Position numbers and translations under genes: made by a program
Assembly: GCF_963669205.1 (NCBI RefSeq)
Contig: NZ_OY769915.1
Coordinates: 2,330,001-2,394,000, forward strand
Length of the DNA stretch: 64,000 nucleotides
Reading direction: 5' to 3'
Source of the DNA: an uncultured Roseibium sp.
GTDB taxonomy: Bacteria; Pseudomonadota; Alphaproteobacteria; Rhizobiales; Stappiaceae
Notes under the pieces: model-generated
What the model was told of the DNA's origin: nothing
Databases searched by the model: none
What the model saw: the letters and a program-made list of their open reading frames with translations, nothing else
Part shown: in pieces, positions 1 to 8,001 of the stretch
Layout of the letters: each line of letters begins with the position of its first letter
Numbering within the stretch: the stretch's first letter is position 1

Positions 1-311
1 GGGCTCGCAGGCAGGCGAGCCCCGATGAGATTCGCGCCGGACTTCCAGACCCGCCTGAGCGATTTGCTCCACTTGAAGTCGTTCACGCGCACCCGCACGG
101 ATATGCAGGACTGACATTGTTCACAAGCCGGGCGGTAGGCGATGTTCTGGCTGCGGCGGAAACCGCCCTGCGTCAGCACCTCGTTCAGGGCAGGCGCGCC
201 GTGTCCCACCAGATGCGTGAACACCTTCCGCTCGTGCTTTCCCTCCAGATAGGGGCAGGGCGCAGGGGCTGTAAGATAGAACTGCGGATGGTCGGTCGGG
301 TGTCTCGTCAC
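1..311 (-). CDS. bpt: Aspartate/glutamate leucyltransferase (arginyl-tRNA-protein transferase family), N-terminal part
   Basis: Leftward gene cut by the left window edge; about 103 codons are present. The encoded start reads (M)TRHPTDHPQFYLTAPAPC, followed by PYLEGKHERKVFTHLVG, a QGGFRRSQNIAYRPAC stretch and CxxC. These are the hallmarks of the N-terminal domain of the Bpt/Ate family, which transfers Leu or Arg from aminoacyl-tRNA to the N-terminus of proteins and marks them for ClpS/ClpAP degradation. The start is a GTG at 311, 19 bases after the stop of the upstream permease gene. The C-terminal transferase domain lies outside the window. The family call is firm. Whether it transfers Leu or Arg cannot be told from this fragment. 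Confidence 0.88.
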   Translation of the reverse strand, partial: MTRHPTDHPQFYLTAPAPCPYLEGKHERKVFTHLVGHGAPALNEVLTQGGFRRSQNIAYRPACEQCQSCISVRVRVNDFKWSKSLRRVWKSGANLIGARLPAS

Positions 312-330
312 CTTGTTGTCCCGCGATACC

Positions 331-2178
331 TCAATGCGTTGCTAACATTCCATAGTACCATGGCGCGACCAACGAGAACGTCAACCATAAAATGAGCGCC
401 AGCGGGACACCTGCGCGGATGAAGTCGATGAACCGATAGTGGCCCGGTCCCATCACGATCAGGTTTGTCTGGTAGCCGATCGGTGTCGCGAAGGACGTGT
501 TGGCAGCGATGATCAGGCAGACGACGAAAGCCTCCGGGGGCTGCCCGATCTGGTTGGCCAGATTGATCGCGATCGGCGTGAAAAGGACCGCGGCGGCATT
601 GTTGGACAGAAAATTCGTCAGCACCATGACGAGAAAGAACAGCGCCGAGAGAATGACGGGCGCGGACGCCCCGTGCAGCGCATGAACGAGCGCGGAGGCA
701 ATTGCCGTCGCACCACCGGTTGCTTCAAGTGCGACGGCGGCGGCCAACGAGGCGCCGACCAGCATGAAGATCCGGCTGTCGATCGCGCGCATTGCCTGGC
801 GGATATTGAGGCAGCCGGACGCGATCATGGCGAAGGTTCCGCCGATTGCCGCCGAAACGATCGGGACCAGCCCGGACGCTGCCAGCGCGACGACGCAGGC
901 AAAGATGGCCAGGGCCCTCGGCGCATAGCGCCGTCTTGGCACCTCGGCCGTCGACCAGTCGAGCAGCAGCACGTCCCGATTGCCCCGCAGACGTGAAATG
1001 TCCTCTTCACTGCCGGCGACAAGCAGCACGTCGCCCGATTCGAGCCTGATGTCGTTCATCGCCATGCGGGGCATCCGGCTGCGCCTCTGGATGCCCATGA
1101 CGAGGCAGCCCGTGTCGGCATAGAATCCGGATTGCGGCAGGGTTCTTCCCATCAGTCTCGACGCAGGTGCGACGACGACTTCCGCCAGACTGATCGACCC
1201 CGGCTGAACAGCTTGCTGTTCCCGGCCCGGACTGCCCTGTTCCGTCTCCGCCTCCATAAGCGGCTGACGGCGCGCGAGCGCGTTGGCGAGCGCATTTCTG
1301 GTGGCCGCGACAATCACCGTATCGCCGGGCGAGAGCACGACATTCTCGAAGGGCGGCAGCAGCGGTTCCTGTCCGCGCTGCACGAGGCGGACCGTCATGT
1401 CCTTGAGCTTTGGAAACATGCCCGAAACCGCCTCGACGCCGACGAGCGGATGTCCGTAGGTGATTTCAATCTGCGCGATAAACTGCTTGCCTGACGTCGC
1501 CTGGAATTCCTCGGCCATCGTCTTGCGGGCCGTCATCAGGTGCGGCATGACGAAAAAAACGTAAAGGGAGCCGACGCCGGCAACGATCAGACCGATCGGG
1601 GTGAAGCTGAAAAAGCTCAACTGGAGATCGGACGATTGCGCAGCGTAATTGGCGACGAGCAGGTTGGTTGACGATCCGATGAGCGTCGTCATGCCTCCGA
1701 GGATAGCAATGAAGGACAGCGGCATGAGAACACGCGACGAAGACTGCCCCACAGTCGCGGCGACCGCCGTCAGGATCGGCAGAAACATGACCACGACGGG
1801 CGTGTTGTTCAGGAAGGCGCTCAGTACGGCGACTGCCAGCAGGATCGGTATCGTCGCCAGTGCGGAACGCCCGCGCGTCATGCGCACGATGGCCTTGGCT
1901 GGCCCCTCCAGCGCGTCGGTCTGGAACAATCCCTGGCCGATGATCAGCAGGCAGATCACCGTGACCAGGGCAGGATTCGCAAATCCCATGAGAAAATCGG
2001 CTGTGGCAACCTGATGGCCGTCCGGTGTTTCCACGGGAAAGATTGAAAAGATGACGATAAAGGCACTCACGGACCCGAGAGCGACCGTCTCGATGGGATA
2101 GCGCTCGACGGCATACAGGATGACGGTGGACGCGATGACCACAAAGGTCAGCGCCATCGCGATATCAACAGAATGCAT
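331..2178 (-). CDS. SLC13-family permease with two TrkA-C domains
   Basis: 615-residue inner-membrane protein. About six hydrophobic segments in residues 1-220 are followed by two soluble modules of RCK/TrkA-C type (roughly residues 232-305 and 328-400, each ending in a 'PGD-hydrophobic' or 'SGDVLLVAG' strand), then a second membrane half (about 425-612). The repeated NNTPVVVMFLP and SNNAAAVLFTPIA motifs, one per half, match the conserved loops of the DASS/ArsB-NhaD superfamily. Such proteins carry sulfate, dicarboxylates or related anions, often with Na+. The substrate is not evident, so no symbol is given. It lies 19 bases upstream of bpt in the same direction, so they may be co-transcribed. 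Confidence 0.85.
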   Translation of the reverse strand: MHSVDIAMALTFVVIASTVILYAVERYPIETVALGSVSAFIVIFSIFPVETPDGHQVATADFLMGFANPALVTVICLLIIGQGLFQTDALEGPAKAIVRMTRGRSALATIPILLAVAVLSAFLNNTPVVVMFLPILTAVAATVGQSSSRVLMPLSFIAILGGMTTLIGSSTNLLVANYAAQSSDLQLSFFSFTPIGLIVAGVGSLYVFFVMPHLMTARKTMAEEFQATSGKQFIAQIEITYGHPLVGVEAVSGMFPKLKDMTVRLVQRGQEPLLPPFENVVLSPGDTVIVAATRNALANALARRQPLMEAETEQGSPGREQQAVQPGSISLAEVVVAPASRLMGRTLPQSGFYADTGCLVMGIQRRSRMPRMAMNDIRLESGDVLLVAGSEEDISRLRGNRDVLLLDWSTAEVPRRRYAPRALAIFACVVALAASGLVPIVSAAIGGTFAMIASGCLNIRQAMRAIDSRIFMLVGASLAAAVALEATGGATAIASALVHALHGASAPVILSALFFLVMVLTNFLSNNAAAVLFTPIAINLANQIGQPPEAFVVCLIIAANTSFATPIGYQTNLIVMGPGHYRFIDFIRAGVPLALILWLTFSLVAPWYYGMLATH

Positions 2179-2372
2179 TCACCTGCCCAAGCCTTGCGTG
2201 GCCACTCTTGACGAACGCACATTCTAGAACAGGCGGTCCGCTGATTGAAAGAGCCTTGAATTCAAGTGCCCGTTGATACGGAGTGGATCATCCTCTGCAA
2301 AGCGCGGCGCAGAGAAAAACGTTTCTTACACACTGGAATCGCAACTCTCCGGCATCGAAGACTGAATTGAAC

Positions 2373-3059
2373 TCACCCTGTCGCTTCGAAGCGGAACATC
2401 AGTTTCCATCGGCTATAGGTTTCAAGGCGGTCCACGTCTGTCGGAAAGTAGTCGTTCGGTTCACCCAACGGGACGAAGGCGTTGGCCAGAAAACGGCGGA
2501 CAGAGACGGCGAAACCGGCTGTCCGGAATGCCCCGGCTATGTCAGCCATGCTGTGATTGGGCACGGGAACGTTCGAAAACTCCTGTATGCGGGCGCGCCA
2601 CATTGCCCACAGCGGGCTATCGCGGTGACAACAGGTGACGGCGTAGTAGCTGCCGCCCGGCTTCAGGGCGCCGGCGATCTGCCGCGCGTGCGCTTCAAGG
2701 TTTCTGATCAGGTAGATCACTTCATGCGAAAACGCGAGATCGAACCGCTGATCGAGATCCGGAAGCTCGGCAATTGCACGGTACGAAATCGGTCGGTTTC
2801 CCTTGAGCGCCTCGGCGATTTCGATCGGACGGCGCGCGATGTCGACACCGGTGCCCGATCTGAACGGGCGCAGGTCATGCAGCAATCGGAGAAAACCTCC
2901 CTGATTGCAGCCGAAATCAAGCACGTCCGCATTGGACAGGTTGGTTTCGTCGATGGCATCGATCATTTCGCACCAGATCCAGGTGTGCTCCTCCGTCATT
3001 GCATCTTCTTCGGACGGGAGGCTGGACCAGTTTTCGATCAGATTTGTTTCCACGGTCAT
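2373..3059 (-). CDS. Class I SAM-dependent methyltransferase
   Basis: 228 residues. A Rossmann-type SAM-binding motif, VLDFGCNQGGFLRLL, lies near residues 46-60 and GTGVDIA near 70; the motif-II region is DLAFSHEVIYLI and the post-motif is LKPGGSYYAV. There are no membrane segments. It is the last gene of a five-gene leftward operon; its ATG at 3059 follows the pseudoazurin stop by two bases, so translation is probably coupled. The substrate is unknown. Position in a metal-siderophore ABC operon suggests a small-molecule or metallophore substrate, but that is inference only. The gene ends about 190 bases before the SLC13 gene, in a stretch with no visible coding content. Confidence 0.8.
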   Translation of the reverse strand: MTVETNLIENWSSLPSEEDAMTEEHTWIWCEMIDAIDETNLSNADVLDFGCNQGGFLRLLHDLRPFRSGTGVDIARRPIEIAEALKGNRPISYRAIAELPDLDQRFDLAFSHEVIYLIRNLEAHARQIAGALKPGGSYYAVTCCHRDSPLWAMWRARIQEFSNVPVPNHSMADIAGAFRTAGFAVSVRRFLANAFVPLGEPNDYFPTDVDRLETYSRWKLMFRFEATG

Positions 3060-3061
3060 AC

Positions 3062-3541
3062 CTATGCCTTTGCTTCCAGGTCTTTCAGGAGCGCACGGAA
3101 AACCTTGCGTGCGTTACCTGGGTGTCTGACTTTCCTGACCGATTTCAGGTTGGACAGCTCGTTTCCGACGACGATCAGGCCGACCATTCCCCACTCGTAG
3201 TGGGGAACGCAGATATGTCCGTAAATACCCGGAACCGTGAATTCGACCGTCAGGTTTTCGTCGACGGCACCGTTCCAGGGCGCTGCACCGTCCGGGATCA
3301 TGCCGCGCTTGGACGCCGAGTTGTGGCCCGCATCCGTTGGCACGAAGGTGACGCTGTCGCCGGGGTTGATCCGCAGAATTGCAGGCTCGAAGACATTCGG
3401 CGCATCCGGATTACCGCAAGCCGCGTTGAGCATGAGCACGCCGTGTTGTGCGCCTGAAACTGCGGGGACGGGGCAGGCAAGAGCCGAACCGGTTCCGGCC
3501 ATCGCTGCTGCGGAAAGGATGAATTCACGGCGCGTAAGCAT
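3062..3541 (-). CDS. Pseudoazurin-like type 1 copper protein (cupredoxin)
   Basis: 159 residues. The N-terminus MLTRREFILSAAAMAGTGSALA has a twin-arginine-like TRREFI signal, so periplasmic export is expected. The mature part resembles pseudoazurin: VFEPAILRINPGDSVTFVP, then the first copper His in GHNS, then the second ligand cluster C-VP-H-YEWG-M, giving the Cys-His-Met set of a type 1 site. The C-terminal helical tail (LSNLKSVRKV...VFRALLKDLEAK) is also pseudoazurin-like. An upstream in-frame extension exists but overlaps the ATPase gene more and lacks signal character, so the start at 3541 is chosen. It overlaps the ATPase stop by 17 bases. Pseudoazurins usually donate electrons to denitrification enzymes; the position in an ABC importer operon is unusual. 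Confidence 0.9.
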   Translation of the reverse strand: MLTRREFILSAAAMAGTGSALACPVPAVSGAQHGVLMLNAACGNPDAPNVFEPAILRINPGDSVTFVPTDAGHNSASKRGMIPDGAAPWNGAVDENLTVEFTVPGIYGHICVPHYEWGMVGLIVVGNELSNLKSVRKVRHPGNARKVFRALLKDLEAKA

Positions 3542-4298
3542 GGACGATAAGCTCCTCTCTGGGCCCCTTCGACGTTTCGATCGCGACCCCGTAGGTGTTT
3601 GAAATTGCATCGGCGTGCAAAACCTCCGTGGGCGATCCCTGGGCAAGGATCCGGCCGTCGCCAAGCAGAATAAGATGGTCGGCGAAGCGCGCGGCGAGGT
3701 TGAGGTCGTGAAGAGCGACGACGCCGATCGCGCCGCGTTTCGCGATCGCCGATGTTATCCGGCCGAGCACCTCCAGCTGGTGGCGCAGGTCGAGCGCGGA
3801 CGTCGGCTCGTCGAACAGGTAGACATCCGATTTTCTGATCAAGGCCTGGGTCACAGAGACCATCTGCGACTGACCGCCCGAAAGCTCGCTGACATAAGCT
3901 TCAGAGAGGTGCCCGATACCGGCTTCCTCCAACGCCGTGCCGACAGCGATCATGTCAGCCTCGTTCACACGCCAACCCTTCAGCTGCTTGTGTGCCATCA
4001 TGACGACGTCGAAAACGGTGAGGGCGGCATTGGCGGTAAAGAACTGCGGCATGAAACAAACCTGTTCCAGGCGTGTCCGCGTGGAGAGGGTGGCGAGGTC
4101 GGCATCGCCCAGATACACGCTGCCGCGCTCGGCCTTCAAAAGCCCGGCGATCAATCGGAACAGTGTCGATTTGCCGGCGGCATTGGGGCCGATGAGCGCG
4201 GTCAGCCTGCCTGGCACAATCGGGTCCAGACCGACGCCGTCGAAGATCCGCCGCGATCCGTAGGAAAACGCCAGATCTTTTGCGGTGAGCGCATTCAT
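3525..4298 (-). CDS. Iron/siderophore-type ABC transporter ATP-binding protein
   Basis: 257 residues. Walker A GPNAAGKST near residue 38, Q-loop region CFMPQFF, signature LSGGQSQ, Walker B VYLFDEPT, D-loop SALD and switch His in VVALHDLN are all intact. The sequence pattern is that of FecE/FepC ATPases that power uptake of ferric siderophores, heme or cobalamin. The ATG at 4298 overlaps the permease stop as ATGA. The reading frame stays open further upstream inside the permease gene, but that part is not protein-like. The 3' end overlaps the pseudoazurin start. Confidence 0.93.
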   Translation of the reverse strand: MNALTAKDLAFSYGSRRIFDGVGLDPIVPGRLTALIGPNAAGKSTLFRLIAGLLKAERGSVYLGDADLATLSTRTRLEQVCFMPQFFTANAALTVFDVVMMAHKQLKGWRVNEADMIAVGTALEEAGIGHLSEAYVSELSGGQSQMVSVTQALIRKSDVYLFDEPTSALDLRHQLEVLGRITSAIAKRGAIGVVALHDLNLAARFADHLILLGDGRILAQGSPTEVLHADAISNTYGVAIETSKGPREELIVHAYAP

Positions 4299-5368
4299 TG
4301 CCAGTGCCTTTTGCGCTGGCCCAGGATCAGGAGAAGGAAGAACGGAATGCCGATCAGCGACGTGATCATCCCGATCGGATAGACAATGCCCGGCGTGATT
4401 GCCTTGGATGCGATCGATGTTCCGGAAAGGATGAGCGCACCACACAGGGCGGAAAGCGGCAGAAAACCGCGCTGATCTTCGCCGACGATCATGCGCGCGA
4501 TGTGCGGGCCGACAAGGCCGACAAATGCGATTGCCCCGACGAAGGATACGGCGACGGCTGCGAGCAGCGAAACGCCCGCAAGGACCGTGATTCGCAACAG
4601 GCCGACATTGACGCCGAGCGCGGCCGCCTTGTCTTCCCCCATGCGCAGGGCGGTGAGTGCCCAGGAACGGCTCATGAACCACGGCAACATGAGCAAGAGG
4701 ATGGCAACACAGATGCCGACCTTGCCCCAGGTCGCCCGCGCCAGCGAGCCCAGTTGCCAGAAGATCAGTTGCGCAAGCTGAATTTCCGATGCGCCATACT
4801 GCAGGAATGCCAGCAGCGCGTTGAACGTGAACAGCATGGCGATCCCGACCAGGATCATGGCCTCCGGCGTGACCCCGCGTAGCCGCGTGAAGACAAAAAG
4901 CGCGCAGGAAGTCAGCATTGCGAACACGAAGGCGTTCACTGATACGAACAGGCCGCCGACACCCGGGATAACCGACCAGCCGAGCACGATCGCAAGGGCT
5001 GCACCGAACCCGGCCGCCGAACTGAGGCCGAGTGTGAACGGATCTGCAAGGGGATTGTTCAGGATAGTCTGCATTTCGGCTCCGGCGACGCCCAGCATCG
5101 CGCCGACTGCAACGGCCATGAGGGCAACCGGCAGGCGCAATTGCCAGATGATGACATCTTCCTTGGGCGTGGCTAGGGAGCGGTCCAGAATGACCTGGAT
5201 CGTGCGCCAGATGGAGAGATCGGCCGGGCCGGTCGTGATGTCGATGACGACGAGGCCTGCAAGAAGGAGAAAGGCGAAACAGACGAGCAGGATGCGTCGC
5301 AGGTGGCGGAGTTTGTAGGCGCGCACCAGCGCCAGGGCATCGCCCGAAACAAGTGTGCTGTCAGACAT
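4295..5368 (-). CDS. FecCD-family ABC transporter permease
   Basis: 357-residue integral membrane protein with about ten hydrophobic segments, typical of BtuC/FecCD permeases. Family landmarks visible include IWQLRLPVALMAVAVGAMLGVAGAEMQTILNNPLADPFTLGLSSAAGFGA near residues 95-145 and the cytoplasmic coupling region FVGLVGPHIARMIVGEDQR near 290. It forms the channel for the substrate delivered by the binding protein encoded 61 bases upstream, and its stop overlaps the ATPase start. Confidence 0.94.
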   Translation of the reverse strand: MSDSTLVSGDALALVRAYKLRHLRRILLVCFAFLLLAGLVVIDITTGPADLSIWRTIQVILDRSLATPKEDVIIWQLRLPVALMAVAVGAMLGVAGAEMQTILNNPLADPFTLGLSSAAGFGAALAIVLGWSVIPGVGGLFVSVNAFVFAMLTSCALFVFTRLRGVTPEAMILVGIAMLFTFNALLAFLQYGASEIQLAQLIFWQLGSLARATWGKVGICVAILLLMLPWFMSRSWALTALRMGEDKAAALGVNVGLLRITVLAGVSLLAAVAVSFVGAIAFVGLVGPHIARMIVGEDQRGFLPLSALCGALILSGTSIASKAITPGIVYPIGMITSLIGIPFFLLLILGQRKRHWQ

Positions 5369-5429
5369 GTCAGATCCGTTGCGCGCACCCCCGCTACGGG
5401 TTGGAGCGGAGGTGCGCGGGAAAGAAGGC

Positions 5430-6581
5430 CTAGTTTTTCAGGGTGATCCAGAACTGCCCGGACGGTTCGTATGGAAGGAACCGGTCATGCAGCTGCCGGA
5501 ACGTCAACGCCGGATCAAGTTCCTCGAAATCCTCCGGGTGCAGCCATTTCGCCAGAACCTGAACCGCGATGAAATGGTAGGGCGAATTGTAGAACTGGTG
5601 ATAGATCGAGTGGAACCGACCCTCCTTGACTGCGCGAAGGTCGGCAAAACCGGGGCGTGCGGCCAGCGCGGCGAGGCGTTCGCCATTCACTTCCGGGTCG
5701 CCGTCATAACCGAGGAGCGTCGATGTGACTTCCGGGCGCGCTTCCTTCCAGTTCGCGCCGGTGCCGAAAACGACGTCAGGGTCCGCCTCGATGATCCCTT
5801 CCAAGCTGAGGTCAACCCTGTAGGCGTTCGCCAGCGTCGACCCGTAATTCTTGCCGCCGGCAAGTTCGACGAAGCGGCCGTAATTGTAGGGGCCGAACGA
5901 CCAGCAGCAGAAGTCGGTCTGCCATCCGGCGGCATTCTCGACCACCACGAGCGGTCTGTCTTCAGCCGGGATCGTATCGACGACATTCGTCACCTTGCGC
6001 ATCTGTGCGATATAGAAGTCGATGAACTCAGCCGCGCGTTTCTCTTCTCCGAAAATCCGGCCGAGGATAAGCATGGACGGAACGGCATTCTCGGTCGCAT
6101 TGCGGCGGAAGTCGATGAAGGCGACCTGAACTCCTGCATTTCCGAGCTTCTCGATCAGACCGGTTTCCTCGGCCTTGAACAGGTTGCCGACATCAAGCAG
6201 CACAAGGTCGGTTTCTGCTTCCAGAACGGCTTCGACGGAAAAATCACCGGCGTAGGGGTTGCCGAAGTCGATCATCCGCGCCGCATCTTCCGGAAACGCA
6301 CCCTGGTATTTGCGGAATGCATCCGGATCGTACTGCACGAGGTCGCTTTTCCAGCCGACGATCTTCTCGAACGGGTTGCCGTCGATGAGCGGCGCGATGC
6401 CGTACATCATCCGGCCTTCGCCCAGAATGATCTTGTCCGGCATTTCCGGCAAGGTAACTTCCCGGCCTGCAATATCGGTGAAGGTGAGGGCCTCGGCCAG
6501 AGCGTTTGAGGAGGGCGCGGCCAACAGGGAGCCAGCCACGAACGCGCACGTCAGTGCGCCGACGCGTTTGAAGAAAGTCAT
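5430..6581 (-). CDS. Periplasmic substrate-binding protein of an iron/siderophore-type ABC importer
   Basis: 383 residues with a Sec signal peptide (MTFFKRVGALTCAFVAGSLLAAPSSNALA) and no lipobox Cys. The mature part begins LTFTDIAGREVTLPEMPDKIIL, a FepB/FecB-type first strand, and continues with the ABC class III binding-protein pattern (NVFE-like lobes joined by one helix). A CCW cluster near residue 229 and many aromatic residues may line the ligand site. It is the first gene of the five-gene operon. Substrate is inferred as a ferric siderophore or related metal complex and is not proved by the sequence. Confidence 0.88.
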   Translation of the reverse strand: MTFFKRVGALTCAFVAGSLLAAPSSNALAEALTFTDIAGREVTLPEMPDKIILGEGRMMYGIAPLIDGNPFEKIVGWKSDLVQYDPDAFRKYQGAFPEDAARMIDFGNPYAGDFSVEAVLEAETDLVLLDVGNLFKAEETGLIEKLGNAGVQVAFIDFRRNATENAVPSMLILGRIFGEEKRAAEFIDFYIAQMRKVTNVVDTIPAEDRPLVVVENAAGWQTDFCCWSFGPYNYGRFVELAGGKNYGSTLANAYRVDLSLEGIIEADPDVVFGTGANWKEARPEVTSTLLGYDGDPEVNGERLAALAARPGFADLRAVKEGRFHSIYHQFYNSPYHFIAVQVLAKWLHPEDFEELDPALTFRQLHDRFLPYEPSGQFWITLKN

Positions 6582-6847
6582 AGCGTTTTCCGTTAGTTAG
6601 ATTGCAGCGCAGCAATAGCAAATCCGGAATTTAAAGTCGACTCAAATATTCAGGTTTTTTCGTTTTTGAGGTTCGCGCCACGGTAGAGTGCGAAAAAGTC
6701 AGAGAAAATGTCATAGCGACCGCGAGCGCCGGACACCGGAAAAGTCGAGGCCGGACAGGGAACGTGCGAACGGAAACGAAGGGGTCTGGTCATCGGGCCT
6801 GCACCGTGAAAGGCTGAGGATCGGAAAACAGGAAAGCGCTGCATACC
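6582..6847. promoter_or_regulatory. Divergent promoter region between the ABC operon and tspO
   Basis: About 266 bases without a gene separate the leftward ABC operon from rightward tspO. The part near 6600-6660 is AT-rich relative to its surroundings and reads, on the minus strand, TGAATATTTGAGTCG, which approaches the TGA-N9-TCA form of the rhizobial iron-responsive (RirA) box but misses one end base. An iron-responsive operator would fit the importer. The match is too weak to call a site. Confidence 0.3.
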
Positions 6848-7333
6848 ATGACAACCGAATCGCCTCTGACGCTGAACACGCCACGCGCAATTGTGACGCT
6901 TCTGTCCTTTGTCGTGGTTGTTCTGGGGATGGGAATATTCATCGGCACGCAGTCGGCCCCGGGCGACTGGTACGCGAACCTTCAAAAGCCGCCCTTTAAT
7001 CCGCCGAACTGGATCTTCGGACCGGTCTGGACAGTGCTTTACCTGTTTATCGCCGTTGCCGGCTGGCGAACATTCAGGCAAGCGCCGCGCTCGGCCGCCA
7101 TGAAGCTCTGGGTGACCCAGATGGTGCTGAACTGGGCGTGGTCGCCCCTGTTTTTCGTCTTTCACCAGCTGTGGTTCGCGCTGGTGATCCTCCTGGGAAT
7201 GGTGGCCGCGATCGGGCTTTTCATCGCGAACAGGTGGCAGCCGGACAGGACCGCCGCGCTTCTGTTTTGTCCCTATCTGGCCTGGGTCGGATTTGCGGGT
7301 CTGCTCAATCTGTCGCTGGCTCTGCTGAATTGA
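6848..7333 (+). CDS. tspO: TspO/MBR family tryptophan-rich sensory protein
   Basis: 161 residues with five predicted membrane helices. Conserved family features are WYANLQKPPFNPPNWIFGPVWTVLY (residues about 38-62), the WVTQMVLNWAWSPLFF helix and the WVGFAGLLNLSL C-terminus. TspO proteins bind porphyrins and cholesterol-like ligands in the outer or inner membrane and modulate tetrapyrrole metabolism and stress responses. The ATG at 6848 is preceded by AGGAAAG. It is divergent from the ABC operon and convergent with the RDD gene. Confidence 0.95.
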   Translation: MTTESPLTLNTPRAIVTLLSFVVVVLGMGIFIGTQSAPGDWYANLQKPPFNPPNWIFGPVWTVLYLFIAVAGWRTFRQAPRSAAMKLWVTQMVLNWAWSPLFFVFHQLWFALVILLGMVAAIGLFIANRWQPDRTAALLFCPYLAWVGFAGLLNLSLALLN

Positions 7334-7379
7334 CCGCTCTGAAGGCCGGATTGGTTTCCGGTTGTCCAGAAAGGGGCAT

Positions 7380-7898
7380 TCAGTGCGAGGCCTGGAAACG
7401 CACGTCCACATACTGCTGGTGGTATGCCGAGTTCACGACGACGACCCCGAGGATCATGTCGTGGAGCAGGCGCTTGCGGTCCGAGAACAGCGACACCAGC
7501 AGCACCAGCGGGGTCAGCAGCGAAACCGAGAACCAGAACAGCAGTGCATGAACGGCGGCGAGCAGGGGGTAGGGCTTTGCACCGTACCAGAGGCGCATTT
7601 CCAGACCCATGGCGCGCATTCCGAGCGTTGAGGCCTGCGGCCCGCCGAGCGTGAAGGCGACATAAAGGAGTGCAACCGCCGCCGGCAGAATGCCGTAAAG
7701 CAGAAACCCGAGCCCAAGTGTGAAAACGCCCAGAAAGAAGACAAGGATACCGGCCCCGAAGGTCATGAGAGCGATCACGATCACGTCGATGAAGAACGCG
7801 AAGATCCGGCGGCTGCGCACACCGGAAAACAGCTCCGGATGCAGGGCGGGATCAAAAACGTCTTCGCGGACATGGTCGGTCGAAGTCTCGGCGGACAT
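7380..7898 (-). CDS. RDD family membrane protein
   Basis: 172 residues. The name-giving pattern is split across SGVRSRRIFAFFIDVIVIAL (Arg and Asp in helix 1) and the STLGMRAMGLEMR segment, with LFSDRKRLLHDMILGVVVV carrying the last Asp. About four membrane segments. The start at 7898 is chosen because AAGGAG lies nine bases upstream; a longer reading back to 7949 adds only low-complexity sequence. RDD proteins have been linked to ion exchange in a few cases, but the function here is unknown. In several Rhizobiales an RDD gene lies between hemB and bpt, which fits this neighbourhood loosely. Confidence 0.85.
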   Translation of the reverse strand: MSAETSTDHVREDVFDPALHPELFSGVRSRRIFAFFIDVIVIALMTFGAGILVFFLGVFTLGLGFLLYGILPAAVALLYVAFTLGGPQASTLGMRAMGLEMRLWYGAKPYPLLAAVHALLFWFSVSLLTPLVLLVSLFSDRKRLLHDMILGVVVVNSAYHQQYVDVRFQASH

Positions 7899-8001
7899 GA
7901 AACGGCTCCTTGAATTGTGATGAGCTTCATGTGGGCATTCACGCCGCAAAACGCAAATTCAGCGGGACCGAAGTCGCGTGACGCCGCGAGCCCGCTTCGC
8001 A

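Noticed and set aside
3542..3664. Longer N-terminus for the pseudoazurin-like protein
   Set aside because: The extra residues are basic and lie within the ATPase gene; the Tat-like signal starts at the ATG at 3541.
4299..4682. N-terminal extension of the ABC ATPase
   Set aside because: The open frame here is Arg/Cys-rich shadow of the permease gene; the ATPase fold starts at 4298.
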